From Ascochyta rabiei (taxonomy: Eukaryota > Ascomycota > Dothideomycetes > Pleosporales > Didymellaceae): 64,000 nucleotides of DNA. Below the pieces are notes generated by a model. It was not told the origin of the DNA, searched no databases, and saw only the letters and a list, made by a program, of their open reading frames with translations. The position numbers and the translations under genes were made by a program. Every line of letters begins with the position of its first letter. Position 1 is the first letter of the stretch. Of this stretch, positions 10,518 to 20,618 are shown piece by piece. The stretch spans positions 2,541,001-2,605,000 of the forward strand of contig NC_082405.1 in NCBI RefSeq assembly GCF_004011695.2. The letters run 5' to 3'.

Positions 10518-10763
10518 ATGACATCGCCAATTGGAAAGCCCTGTTTCCTTTTGCACATCTTTTCGAAAACACCACTCATTCTCTTCATGGAGTGTCTAGC
10601 TGAGATCAATACGTCCTATCTACTACTCATATTCCAGCTCATGTGCCTATCACTTGTGCTCCTCCTACTTTGGATCAAACGCGATGGTGTCCTCATGATA
10701 ATATTTGGAAAGCCAAAGAAACCAAACAGAAAGCAGCCGCAGGGAGGAAAGTTAGGATGTTAG
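10518..10763 (+). CDS. 81-aa small membrane protein, unknown function
   Basis: ATG 10518 to the stop at 10761-10763. The protein has an amphipathic start and one hydrophobic helix at about residues 30-55 (SYLLLIFQLMCLSLVLLLLW), then IKRDGV and a very basic end (KPKKPNRKQPQGGK). It lies 167 bp after the preceding 89-aa membrane-protein gene. A short single-exon frame like this can occur by chance, so support rests on the ATG, the clean helix with positive residues on one side, and its neighbours. Confidence 0.4.
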   Translation: MTSPIGKPCFLLHIFSKTPLILFMECLAEINTSYLLLIFQLMCLSLVLLLLWIKRDGVLMIIFGKPKKPNRKQPQGGKLGC

Positions 10764-11211
10764 GGGTGATGAATATGAACAGAACGTGGTGGTGATGCGA
10801 TAAGGCCTTGAAAGATCATTTATGCATACTTGTCTGGAGGCAATGCAGTTTAGCAAGTAGCGTTGACTAGAGAGGCTTTTGTTAGAAATAGTGTGCACAA
10901 TAACACTCTTTAGAAGGGGGCGAAACAATTGCTTAGGGCAAAAGAGTTATAAGTAAAGGGAAATCCCTGTTTAATCACGTAGAGCAACCTAGCTAGCGAA
11001 TCATTCACGCTTGTTGTTTGTCTGCTTCCTGCCCACACTCCTTACACTAATGCTGTTCTTAAACAGTCCTTGCTACTAGGCAACATTGCCTAAGGAACAA
11101 TAATTAGCAAGTGTATACAACTTTATTGCGTAATACATTCTCTTACCTTGAAAATGCTAAGAGCTAGCCTATAGCGCGTGGTAGTCTGTAGGGCGCAATA
11201 GCCTTAGAACG
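10764..11211. other. Intergenic, nothing recognised
   Basis: AT-rich sequence between the convergent genes at 10518 (plus) and 11799 (minus). No coding signal or repeat seen. Confidence 0.5.
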
Positions 11212-11799
11212 TTATGCATGACAGTTGCAGTTCTTGCGCTGACACACAGGAGGAGACAAGCTTCGCAGGCGTGGTGAACTTGCCAAATAAGATGGCCGCC
11301 TGTCTGCAAGCAAATCTCGGCAATGTCTAAGAGCTGACGGCGTATGTGTACGGTTCAATGGATCGAGATGCTCTTCGTGTGCTGTCAAGGCGGACAGCGC
11401 AATTTTGTGTTGGGTCGAGCCCCGACTGCAATTGTTGTTGTCACTGCTATGAATGTTCTTGCTTAGATTATGGCTCTTGTGTTCATTGTCTTCACTGGCC
11501 TTGACTACTTTTCGGTGTCTTTTAGTGGGCGTACGCAGTGCTGTAGGTATGTTGGATGTTCTTGTAGCATTGTTTGGCGCAGACTGCTCCGCGCTGAAGC
11601 TAGGCCTGACTAGCGAGGGTAAGTCATAGAAGGCAGAGCATTGCTTACACATACCTGTATTTACAGAATCTGCAGTTGCTCTCTGCTGTAGCATTGATAA
11701 GAACAGCTCTTTTGCTGCTTGGAGCTGTTCTGGTGTTGAGTGGTCTTTGTTTTTCTCCCTCTTGCCTTGAGGCATCGCCCCAGGTGCAGAAGGATGCAT
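11212..11799 (-). CDS. Unknown protein with CxxC and C-rich C-terminus
   Basis: 195 aa if started at ATG 11799-11797 (longer frame open only to a TTG). Lys/Gln-rich helical N-terminus (STPEQLQAAKELFLSMLQQR), then a CKQC pair, then a Ser/Asn-rich basic middle, ending in CQRKNCNCHA. Within the frame, about 11604-11648, a stretch with donor GTATGT, a CTTAC box and acceptor CTAG is exactly 45 nt and could be an in-frame intron. If it is spliced, the CKQC pair is lost. Family not recognised. Moderate doubt whether the start is complete. Confidence 0.45.
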   Translation of the reverse strand: MHPSAPGAMPQGKREKNKDHSTPEQLQAAKELFLSMLQQRATADSVNTGMCKQCSAFYDLPSLVRPSFSAEQSAPNNATRTSNIPTALRTPTKRHRKVVKASEDNEHKSHNLSKNIHSSDNNNCSRGSTQHKIALSALTAHEEHLDPLNRTHTPSALRHCRDLLADRRPSYLASSPRLRSLSPPVCQRKNCNCHA

Positions 11800-12204
11800 C
11801 AGGTTGCTGTATTGACGTTTTGATACGGTTTGCAAGGCGTTGAAGTTTCAGAAAAGGCTGAGTGTCTGAACATGAATGACGAAGAAGGGTGATCAAAACT
11901 GACTAGGGCCTGGGAAGAGGGGCTGGAGCACATGGTTGCAGCCAATAGAAGGTGAGAGATGGGTGAATACTGAGAGGTTAGAAACGAGCGAGGTGAGAGG
12001 TGAGAGCGACATCAATAAGAGATGCAAATAGCTTGCGCAATATTGGAAGGTCAGACATATCTTGGAGCACCTGAGAATAGCTGAAGTGAAGTGAAATTGA
12101 TCAAATGATGATAACCGCGGAGCAAGTTTTACGATGCGTGATGCGAAAGAGATCTAGTGACTCACGGCTGCAAGGTCTACACGCTCAAGGCACCAATATT
12201 TCAC
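11800..12204. other. Intergenic
   Basis: Short purine-rich repeats (GGTGAGAGGTGAGAG near 11990-12005). A possible extra last exon of the next gene upstream on this strand falls at about 12107-12167 (see the gene at 12205). Confidence 0.4.
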
Positions 12205-13809
12205 TTACCGCCTATGTCCTGGACTCGACAAGATGTCAACGTTGAATGTAGACTGAGTTTCCATGTCTATACTCAGACCTGTTTCGTCATCGTTCATGTC
12301 GGTGTCGCTCGTGGTACCGTCGTCGCTACCGGAGTAAGTGACATCGGATTCCTCAATCAATACATCATCAAAAACAATGAAACTACGATCGTAGCTTGTC
12401 TCACGTACTCCACGATTGATATCACCAGCGCTCCTTCCCTTCAGTTTCTTTGTAGTACTCTCTTTCAACGCGTTTCTAGTAGATTTTGTAGCTTGCTCCT
12501 TGGACGTCTTTGATGAGCAGGTGACGGCAGGTTTAGAAAGCCGAGCTCTGACAGGTGGCCTCGCGAAAGACTTGCCCGTAGGCTTCTTCAGCTTTGCCTG
12601 ACTGTTCTGCCTCAGTCCACGGGGCTCTGGTGGCGGCGTAGCAGGAACGTCGTTGTCCCACATGAAGGCTGGGTCATTCAGGTCCGTTTTGATGTAAATT
12701 TCGTCTCTGTCATGGTCTTCAATGGCAAAGAGTGTTGTGCGCGGCACAGTTGTAGCTCTGGTCAGAGCAACTGGGCTTAGCGAAAGTAGATTGGAAGGAG
12801 ATTGACTGGCGTTGGATAATGCTCGTTTTGCAGCCTCAGAGCGACCTTTTTCATCGTTCAGAAGACGGTACAAATCTGCCACAGGGATTCCAGGAGCAAC
12901 ACACATAAGCTGCGCAGTTTTCGCTCGTAGATACATATCAGAAATATCAGCGAGAGTGAGTTCGCTTCTGTCATCGGCAAATGATGGTGCCACTGACAAC
13001 GTTCGATCATGGTGAGAAGAGTCTTCGGGATCCCGTGTAGGTGCGAGTGCATTCGATAAACCAGAGCCTTGCCAGGGGCGGGGATGCACGACTGGAGACA
13101 GCGCGCTCTGGAATTGTGGCTGAGCAGGGGGGTCATTCGCTGGTTGACCTTGCCTTTGATGCGTAAGCTTGTTGGCAAGTGGGGCGCGAGGCAATGATTG
13201 TCTGTGTTTTGGTCAGTCATGCATTCAGTGATAGTGGGGTGTATTTACAATGAGCATAATCTCTCCTCGAACAAGTGCGGCTCGTCTGGACGCTGTAGAC
13301 GGAACCTCTGCGGCGAGTCAGGATGAGTGTGATTCTGTCGAAGTAAAGTCGCAGAAGAAGAGTAGAAGCCAAGTATAGGATCGACAGAAGTAGCGACTTT
13401 GCGACCGTCGGCGGAAGAACCACTGGTAAGCGAAACGATTCGACTGGCTAGGCCGGCTGGTAGACTGAAGGCACTGTGGATATTAGCACGAGATGTACGT
13501 TAGATGCGAGATCTCTCGGCAGACATACCGAGAAGCCAAGCTTGGACCTGCCTCCAAAACCTCATCCGCGTCGATAGCATCGTCACCGTCAATGATGATG
13601 GGTAGCTGCTTGTGAGCGCCAGGTCGCGTGCCGAGCCCTAGTGGCTTATGTCGTGCTTTATGTCCCTTCCTTGTCTTGTTCACGGTACTAGGCATGTTGG
13701 AACTTGTGCTGAGACATCTTGATGGTGGTTTTGGTATCTTCTTGCGCTTCTGCTTTGCTGTTGCAGTCAGTGTTTTGGGCTGTGGAGACGTGAGTGCAGC
13801 AGCACCCAT
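12205..13809 (-). CDS. Unknown, mostly disordered nuclear-type protein (3 exons)
   Basis: Exons 13809-13529, 13473-13249 and 13201-12205; introns of 55 and 47 nt (GTATGT/CACAG and GTAAAT/CACAG). The sum is 1503 nt, 500 aa. ATG at 13809-13807. The N-terminus is very basic (KQKRKKIPKPPSR, KTRKGHKARHKP). The middle holds one ordered-looking helical stretch (LADISDMYLRAKTAQLMC, PVADLYRLLNDEKGR). The C-terminal third is Lys/Ser-rich and then acidic (SDDGTTSDTDMNDDE). The basic clusters suggest nuclear localisation. At 12208 a consensus GTAAGT overlaps the stop. An alternative 41-nt intron (12168-12208) would replace the last residue and stop with about 20 more codons. No family recognised. Confidence 0.6.
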
Positions 13810-14711
13810 CTCGCGGTCGTGGGTATTTCTAGCGATGTTTACAAGGGTTTGATTATGAGGAAGACACTGGTGCTCGCAGAGGTGCTGGTGCTTGAAGAGG
13901 TTCTGAGCTGCGCGTTGTTGATGTAGTTGGAGTCGTCAAGGCGAAGGAGGCTATTTGTTCCAAAGCCAAGCGTTGCCATGGCACCGTTTGCTGAGCCGGC
14001 ATGGAGGCGGAGATGCGCAAGTGAAGGCAAGTGACCAACATGCAATGACGGCGGGTCTAGACGAGACTGGCAGTCGTCAACGCTGTCCGGTGTTGGGACT
14101 GTTCTTCACCCTGTCCGTTGCACGATGGACTGTTGAAGAAGATAGCCGTCAGCTCAGATATGGCGTTGTCCGCGTGCTGCGAGTAGCAACATGGACGAAT
14201 TGGGACTGTGCAGAGTGATAGACAGGGTAGATGTGACGATTCAAGAGAGCTACAAGAGTGGAGTGAGAGTGTCGTTGTGGTAAAGCTTTAGTCTGTTCGA
14301 AAGTCAAACATTGCTGCGAGTCAATGAAGACGGCAGACCTCTTGCCCCGCCCGCCGAGCCTGACACGTGAGCAGGCATGCGATGGACGCAATAATGCAGT
14401 AGATGGCTGGTGTCTAGTGGAGACAGTGGTGGTGTTGAGCGGTGTTGTGCTGCAGAGGTGTCGAGCGGTGGTGTGATTGGCTACCTGCGCACTACTAGGT
14501 ACGTCACTTCTCCAGGCGTTGGCAGTGTTGGTGTTCCTGCCTCCCGTTGTCGTGCACGTCAGGCGCATCTTTGACAGCTGCCCATCCGTCCCTTGCATCT
14601 TGCTTTCTGCCTTTTGCCTTTTGCCTTCTGCCTTCTGCCTTCTGCCTTCTGTTGCGGTACCCTTGATCGTTCCCACATCCACCTCGCCCATGAGCGCCAC
14701 CACCGCGCCGC
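13810..14711. other. Intergenic between divergent genes; contains a heptamer repeat
   Basis: Promoter region shared by the minus-strand gene starting at 13809 and the BTB gene starting at 14712. It includes the TGCCTTC repeat near 14606-14652. Open frames here look like shadows. Confidence 0.5.
14606..14652. repeat. Tandem (TGCCTTY)n repeat
   Basis: About six to seven imperfect copies of a 7-bp unit alternating TGCCTTT and TGCCTTC, roughly 60 bp upstream of the BTB start codon. Likely polymorphic in length. Confidence 0.8.
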
Positions 14712-17090
14712 ATGGGATGGCACGACCGGCTTGTCTACTATCGTGATTTTGCATACGGCACCCCGAGGCTGCGAATGGCGAACGGCAACATTGGCCATGT
14801 GCCTGCTGCCACCTTTGCTGAGTATGTAGACGATCCTTTCCTTGGCAACGACGACGGCGACGACGACAGCGACACGACGTGTGGGGAGCCGCTGTCGCAG
14901 GACGTGGACGCCGCACCAGGTGTCGCGCCAGATGCGGACGCGCACCACGCCCCTCGACCGCAGTGTCTCGCAGTGCGGCCGGCGCTGGCGCATCGCCTCT
15001 ACTCCCACCGCCTGCATGTGCGCGCAAAGGCTAAACTGCAACGCGACAGACTGCTGTCCGGCCCCATGATCGACGTGTATGTGGGCAACGCGCGCCGCCG
15101 CTGGACGCTGCACCGCACCCTGCTCTGCCACCATTCGGCCCAGCTCGAGGCCGAGCTTGAGGGTAACCACGACGGCCACGACGCCAGAGATGCACTCGAC
15201 GCGCTCGAACTGCCCGACCACGACCCGGCTGGCTTCGAGCTGCTCGTCAAGTGGCTCTACCAGGGCAGGCTCGATGACGTCTCAGACCTGGCCGACGCGA
15301 CGCAAAAGTACGAGCACGCCGTGCACTGCCACGCCCTATACCTGCTGTGCCACCGCTTCGACATGCCCCAGCTGAAGAACGTCGCCATGGACCAATTCCG
15401 CAAGGGCCTCCACGAAGCCGAGCTGGTCCCGGACCCCGACGAGATCGACGACTTGTACCGCAAGACCCCCGCCGGCTCGCCCTTCCGCCGCCTGCTGGTC
15501 CAGATCGCCGCGCGCCAGATAATGGACCCGGACAGCAACCGCGACGTCGAGACGTATCGCCAGTGCTTCGAGCACAACGCCAGCTTCGCCTTGGAGCTGG
15601 TCAACGCCATCCGACAGGGCTCCGGCGGCATGCTGCTTGACGACCCCACCGCCAGCGGCAACGAGTGCGCCTACCACGACCACCAAGACGCGCCCCACTG
15701 CAACATCAAGGCCAAGGCCAAGGCCAAGGCCAAGCAAGGTGAATAGCCGCGATTCATACCCCACCTGGTCGTTGCGCAACAGCATGGTAGTAACACGCAT
15801 TAACCAGCACGCAAGGCCAAAGCCCAGAGAGCAGACCCATCCTCCGCCAGGTCAGCAGCCTCCACAAGCTCCGACCCACCTCTCCGCCCTCACCCCCGCC
15901 CTCCTCCAAGGGCCCTTCCCCCGCCGCCTCCAAGGATACTTCCCCTGCCGCCTCCAAGGATAATTCCCCCGCCACCTCTCCGCCAGCCTCGCCCCGGAAG
16001 CTCCGCCGACGGTCTTCTACGCCGTCGCCTCACAAGCCCCGCCACATCGACGGTGAGCACCTCGACCGAAACCGCCCTCGCGAGCCACCCACCCAGCCCG
16101 GACACGACCCAGGACTGGGCAAAGCTAAAGAAAGTCATCACCCCCGAGAAGCAGGCCGCCGGAGCAGCGGAGGCGCCGAAGCCACATCCAGTCCTCGCAG
16201 AGCACCGCCGAAGCTCAGAAGACGCCCCTCTCCCGCAGCAGCCTAGCAAGGCAGACGGGGAGGCGAGCGCGGCAACGAACGGGTCAGCGCACCAGTCACC
16301 GCCGCGGCGAGGGATCTGGGAGTGGGCAAGAGCAGGCACAGGAAGACTGAACATCATAGGGCGACTGCCACATGCAGAGTGGAAGGGTCCGGCGTCAGCC
16401 TCCACAGCAGAAGGCCTAGTCATCAATGGCGCCCAAGACCATGGAAGAACAACAGAGTCCCACGACGACTTTGACATTCCATCCGCCACCGCCACCGAGC
16501 CAGACAACGTCGAAAAGCAGGAGACAGCTGCGCTAGCCAAAATCGAGGGTCTGGGCATATCAAGCCTCGGCACCATGATGTCGCCGAACGACTTCTCGCA
16601 GACAAAACGCTCGTCAGACGACCTCATCGCGAACGCCTCCGAGACAACCGGCTCTCCTTCGCCCAGGATCACAAGACACGAAGCATGGACGAACGGAGAT
16701 GACACAACTCCCACGGCTTCCAAGCCCACTTCGCCAACGACGCCTGACACGCCCACGCCACCGCAGCGCAGGACAGACTCAATCATGGAAATGCCCAAAC
16801 CGAGAGAGACAGAAGAACCGCCCACATCGAAGAAAACAATACACATTTCGAGGGCGTGGGCTGGCAGCGAGGAAAAAGCAAAGTCGAGCTCGACTACACC
16901 CAAAACACCGCAGGAACAGGAACAGCAACAGCAACACGAACCCGTCCGTGAACATGACCTAGCCTTGTCAGCGCCCGCCAAAGCCAATGGCGAGTTGAAG
17001 TCTGGTCAGCGGCGGGTTCCCACGTACAAGATTGCACTAGCGTCTAGCCTTCTGTCGCCGGCGAGGAGGAGTGCCTCGGCGGCGCATTAA
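14712..17090 (+). CDS. BTB/POZ-domain protein with long disordered tail
   Basis: Starts at ATG 14712. The BTB/POZ fold is at about residues 115-235: IDVYVGNARRRWTLHRTLLC, then ALELPDHDPAGFELLVKWLY, then HALYLLCHRFDMPQLKN. BTB domains mediate dimerisation and often link to Cul3 ligases. Exon 1 ends at 15738 after a KAKAKAKAK repeat; an intron 15739-15815 is likely (GTGAAT, branch TTAAC, GCAAG). The frame after it gives SPAASKDTSPAASKDNSP and KLRRRSSTPSPHKPRH, then must change frame to join the long Ser/Pro-rich C-terminal frame (about 16053-17090, containing GIWEWARAGTGRLNIIG, which has no ATG for 170 codons). An intron 16053-16134 (GTGAGC ... AAAG) does this. Alternatively the acceptor at 15808 (TTAACCAG) gives a single frame to 17090. 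The BTB call is firm; the splicing of the tail is not. Confidence 0.7.
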
Positions 17091-17215
17091 TACCTGCTTA
17101 TACACGTACATGTATTATGATACCCATGGGATGGAATGTACACACGAAACAATGATGAGGACGCGAGATGCGTGCGATAGTAAAACAATACAACACTCGA
17201 TTTGACACCTTCGTG

Positions 17216-19881
17216 CTAGCGTCTGCCTCTCTCTTGCTCGGGATTGGGACTCACGACTGTGCCTCTCTTTACCCGCCTAAAACAAATAAACTCGGCGCGG
17301 CGACCCTCTCGCAGCCGCTTCAGGCCAGCCCTCAGCCCGCCCAGCTCCTCCTGGAGCGCCACGCGCGCCCCGTTGTCCGTCTTCTGATCCAGCACTTGGT
17401 ACATGTCCGTCTGCGTCTGGCTCGCCTTGTCCGTCGTGTAGCTCGCCAGCGTCTGGCTGATGAACTCGACGTCGAGCGTCGCCTGCATGAGCTGCGGCAG
17501 CGAGATGGTGGGGAGACGCGGCGAGCTAAAGGTGCTGATGAGCGCCGTCGTGGTCGATTCGAAGAGCGACTTGAGGATGCGTGGCGTGAGCGCGCTGTTA
17601 GGGATTGTGGTGCTTGTCAGACTGTGGATCGTGACCAGGTGCAGCAGCACCGTCGAGACGTAAGGACTGGGGTCCAGATCCGCGACGCCACGGTTTCGAT
17701 CGCGCGCCCCGCTCGCCCAGCTGCGCGACAAAATGCCCGATTCAATCCAGGCTTGGATCTGCAGCGCGTGCGGCTTCGTGTAGGATTTGAAGAGCTGCGT
17801 GTCCAGCTGCGAGAGCACGTCCCGGATGCGCGAGGTCTCGTCGGTGAGCTGCACCGAAAAAAGGGTTTCAAAGAGGGAGAGGAGGTGCGGTGTTATGTCG
17901 GACTGGAAATGTGACATGTTGGAGAGGGTGAGGAGGAGGCGCGTTGACTGTAACACATGAGTATCGAGGTCAACGGTCAATCATTAGATTCGATGACTTA
18001 CCCTGTTGTTGGCATCGACTTTGCCCCACTCGCCGTCCATGTCTTCCTCGCCATCAATAGTCAGCTCGTCGCCTTTGGTCTGGAAGTCGTCGCCCAGTGC
18101 TTTGCGGCCCATTTCTGCGCACTCGACCATACCGCTGAGCGTGCGGTACAAGCTGGTCACAAACTGGCTCCTGAGCATCTGCAGCAGTTTGTTGCTTGGT
18201 GGGACGACGACGTCTACGGGTGTCTTACTCGAGGCCTCGACGTACATGATCTTCTGCAGGTGATTGAGGAGGAAGGACTGCACTACCAAGAAGCGCTGTG
18301 GCAAGTTTGTGGTGTCCTTGCGGTCGGCGTTGCGGGTCCAGTCCTCGAGCACCTTCAGCTTCTCTGCGTCGGTGTTCCAGGCTGCGCACACGGCGGAGAT
18401 GCAGCGTTCGCGAATCCCGCCAACGAGCAGGCGCAGCGCTTCGTCCAAGCGCGAGGAGGGCCCCGTCTCGGGGAGGCGGAGAGAAGCCAGCTCGTTGGCA
18501 GCGGTGCCGACGAGAACAAGCACCTTGGAGAGGTAGTGTGAGCCGGACAGGGCGTTTGCGTGCGGTGGCCAGAAGGCATACTTCTCCCAGGTCTCGCCAC
18601 GGCTGGGGGACGGTGGGGGCACATTGTTTGGGTCGAACTTGAACCTCGAACCCGATGTTGGGCTGAGAGCCGCCGTGAGCGGAGTGCGCGGCGTGGTGGG
18701 AGTTGGGGTTGTCGGCATGGGGGACAAGAGCGCAGACACATCGTCGATGGGTGGGTCGGAGAAGAAGGAGTTGAGATGCTCGCGGATGATGTGGATGAGC
18801 TCGGTGGTGCCCTTTTCGAGCTCCCTCTTGTTCTGATCGGTGAGCTTGTGGTGGACGGACGACTGGTTCTGGTAACCCGTGGGCATGTTTCGCTGGGCGC
18901 GACCGCTCATGAAAGACTGCGCAATGTCCCAGTACTCGATCAGCTCGCCCAGCAAGCCGCCCTTTGTCGAGAGCAGCGTCGTCATGGAGGCATGCACGTG
19001 CTCCCAGAACTCGACGATTTTGGGGGCGTCGAGCTTGGAGGGCTCGGGCGTGGCGTTGCAGGTCGTGGGGACGGCGCGCAAGTGTTTCTGGACGGATGGC
19101 AGCGTGGGCTTCTCGGCGTTGGCCAGATGGCGGCGCAAGATCTCAATCTCGACTCGAGAGCGCTCGCACAGCATGTTGAGGCGGGCCTTGAGGTGCTCGT
19201 AGCGCGACAGCAGCCAGAGCCAGATGGGATTGTCGTCGACGCCGAGCTCTAGCATGATGGAGATGAGGCCCATGTGCTCGTCCGACTTTGTGTTGTCGGC
19301 GCCGGGGTGGTGGTTTGTGAAGTGGGTGGCGGCCAGTCGCTTCCAGGCGTCGCGCTTGAAGTGCTCCATCTGGCGCTCGACGTCGGCCCACATGGTGGCG
19401 GTGACGATGATCTGGTGGATCTGGGCGTCGGCGAGGGGCATCTTGGCGTAGTTGGCCTGCTCGACAATGTAGCGGGCGTCCTCGGTGTACTTGCGGGCGC
19501 GGCGGTACTCGTCGACGAGCGTGTCGTGGTCGTTGCGGCGGATGGCGTCCTGGACCGAGGCGCCGAGCTCGAAGAGGCCGCGGTTGGACTCGAGGGCGTC
19601 GAGGATGGCCTTGAGCGTCTCCTCCTTGTCGCGGCCGCCGAGGGCGGGACCCCAGACCTCCTCGGCCTTGACGGCGACCTCTGTAAGGGGCACTTTGATG
19701 CCGTGCACGCCGTACTCGCTCTCCTTGACCAGCGCGTTCTTCTTGCGCTCCTTGTCGGGCGCGCTGGAGGTCAAGGCCGCGGCCGAGGGGGTGGGCTGCA
19801 GCGAGACGCTGGACTTGCGGGCAGAGAAGCTGGAGCGGCTGGCGCCCCGCGTGTGGGCAGGGGCATGGAGCGGGCGTGGAG

Positions 19882-19920
<39 letters not shown>

Positions 19921-20618
19921 TGCCCTGCTGGCGCATCTCGTTGTAGACGCGGTCGATGGTGGCCTTTGCGCCGACGAAGCGCTCGAAGTTGGTCTCGACG
20001 AGCACCTTGAGCGAGGCCGACTTCTGCTCGATGGAGCGCGACAGGAAGTCGAGGCCCTGCAGCAGCGTGTCGGTCGAGGCGTCGCTGTGCACCTGCGAGA
20101 GGAACAGCGAGGGCGAGAAGGTGGTGGAGCTGAGGAGGAAGCGGTTGCCTGTGCAGTCGTCAGCCCCTGTTCGTCTGCTCTTCTGTTGCACGCCTGGCCG
20201 GCTCGACGGCTCGACGGCTCGTCTGCTCGTCAGTCAAGGGGCGCCTACGCAGCTTGACGTCGTCCTCGACCGACAGATTGCGCGCCCGCAGCACCTGCAC
20301 CACGCTCGGGTACAGCCCCAGCGCGTCCGCCTCGTCCTTTTGCACCAGCGTCTCCACCCCGTCCTTGGACCGCTCCGCCCCGGGCACCAGCCGCGAGAAG
20401 CGCGACCGGTCCTCGAGCACAGAGTACCGCGACCGCGACCGCCGCATTGCTGCTGCTCTCGTTGTTGTTGCTCCCGCTCCTGCTATTACCTCCGTCGACG
20501 CCTCATCGTCCGACAGCTCGCCCTCGTCGGCCGCGTCCTTGTCCTCGGGCCATGCCGCCGGGTACAGCGTCGTCAGGTTGTACTTGTTGAGAATCTCCGT
20601 CTCCACGCGCGAGCTCAT
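17216..20618 (-). CDS. SEC5: Exocyst complex component Sec5
   Basis: Exons 20618-20249, 20148-18002 and 17947-17216; introns 100 and 54 nt. Summed length 3246 nt, 1081 aa. ATG at 20618-20616. Sec5 is a subunit of the octameric exocyst that tethers secretory vesicles at the plasma membrane during polarised growth. The N-terminus has NKYNLTTLYPAAWPED and ADALGLYPSVVQVL. Exon 2 opens with the conserved RNRFLLSSTTFSPSLFLSQV, followed by the helical rod that begins LLQGLDFLSRSIEQKSASL. The splice at the exon 1/2 junction restores KLRNRF exactly. Exon 2 carries an in-frame (GCC GAC)n hexamer repeat (Asp-Ala run). The last residues (after EFICFRR) are less certain and could end elsewhere if a further small intron exists. 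Confidence 0.93.
19885..19921. repeat. In-frame hexamer repeat (GGCGTC)n inside SEC5
   Basis: Six perfect copies encode a run of Asp-Ala dipeptides in the linker between the Sec5 N-terminal rod segment and the rest. The length is likely variable between strains. Confidence 0.85.

Noticed and set aside
14149..15221. Minus-strand frames of 220-292 codons overlapping the BTB gene
   Set aside because: Low-complexity shadow translation including the TGCCTTY repeat; the plus strand has a real BTB domain.
15890..16987. Long minus-strand open frame (365 codons) opposite the BTB gene tail
   Set aside because: Antisense of a Ser/Pro-rich coding region; Cys/Ser/Gly runs are repeat-like and no domain is visible.
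19274..20257. Long plus-strand open frame (327 codons) opposite SEC5
   Set aside because: Composition (Gly/Val/Ala/Arg runs) is what the GC-rich antisense of a coding exon gives. SEC5 on the other strand has clear family motifs and splice sites.
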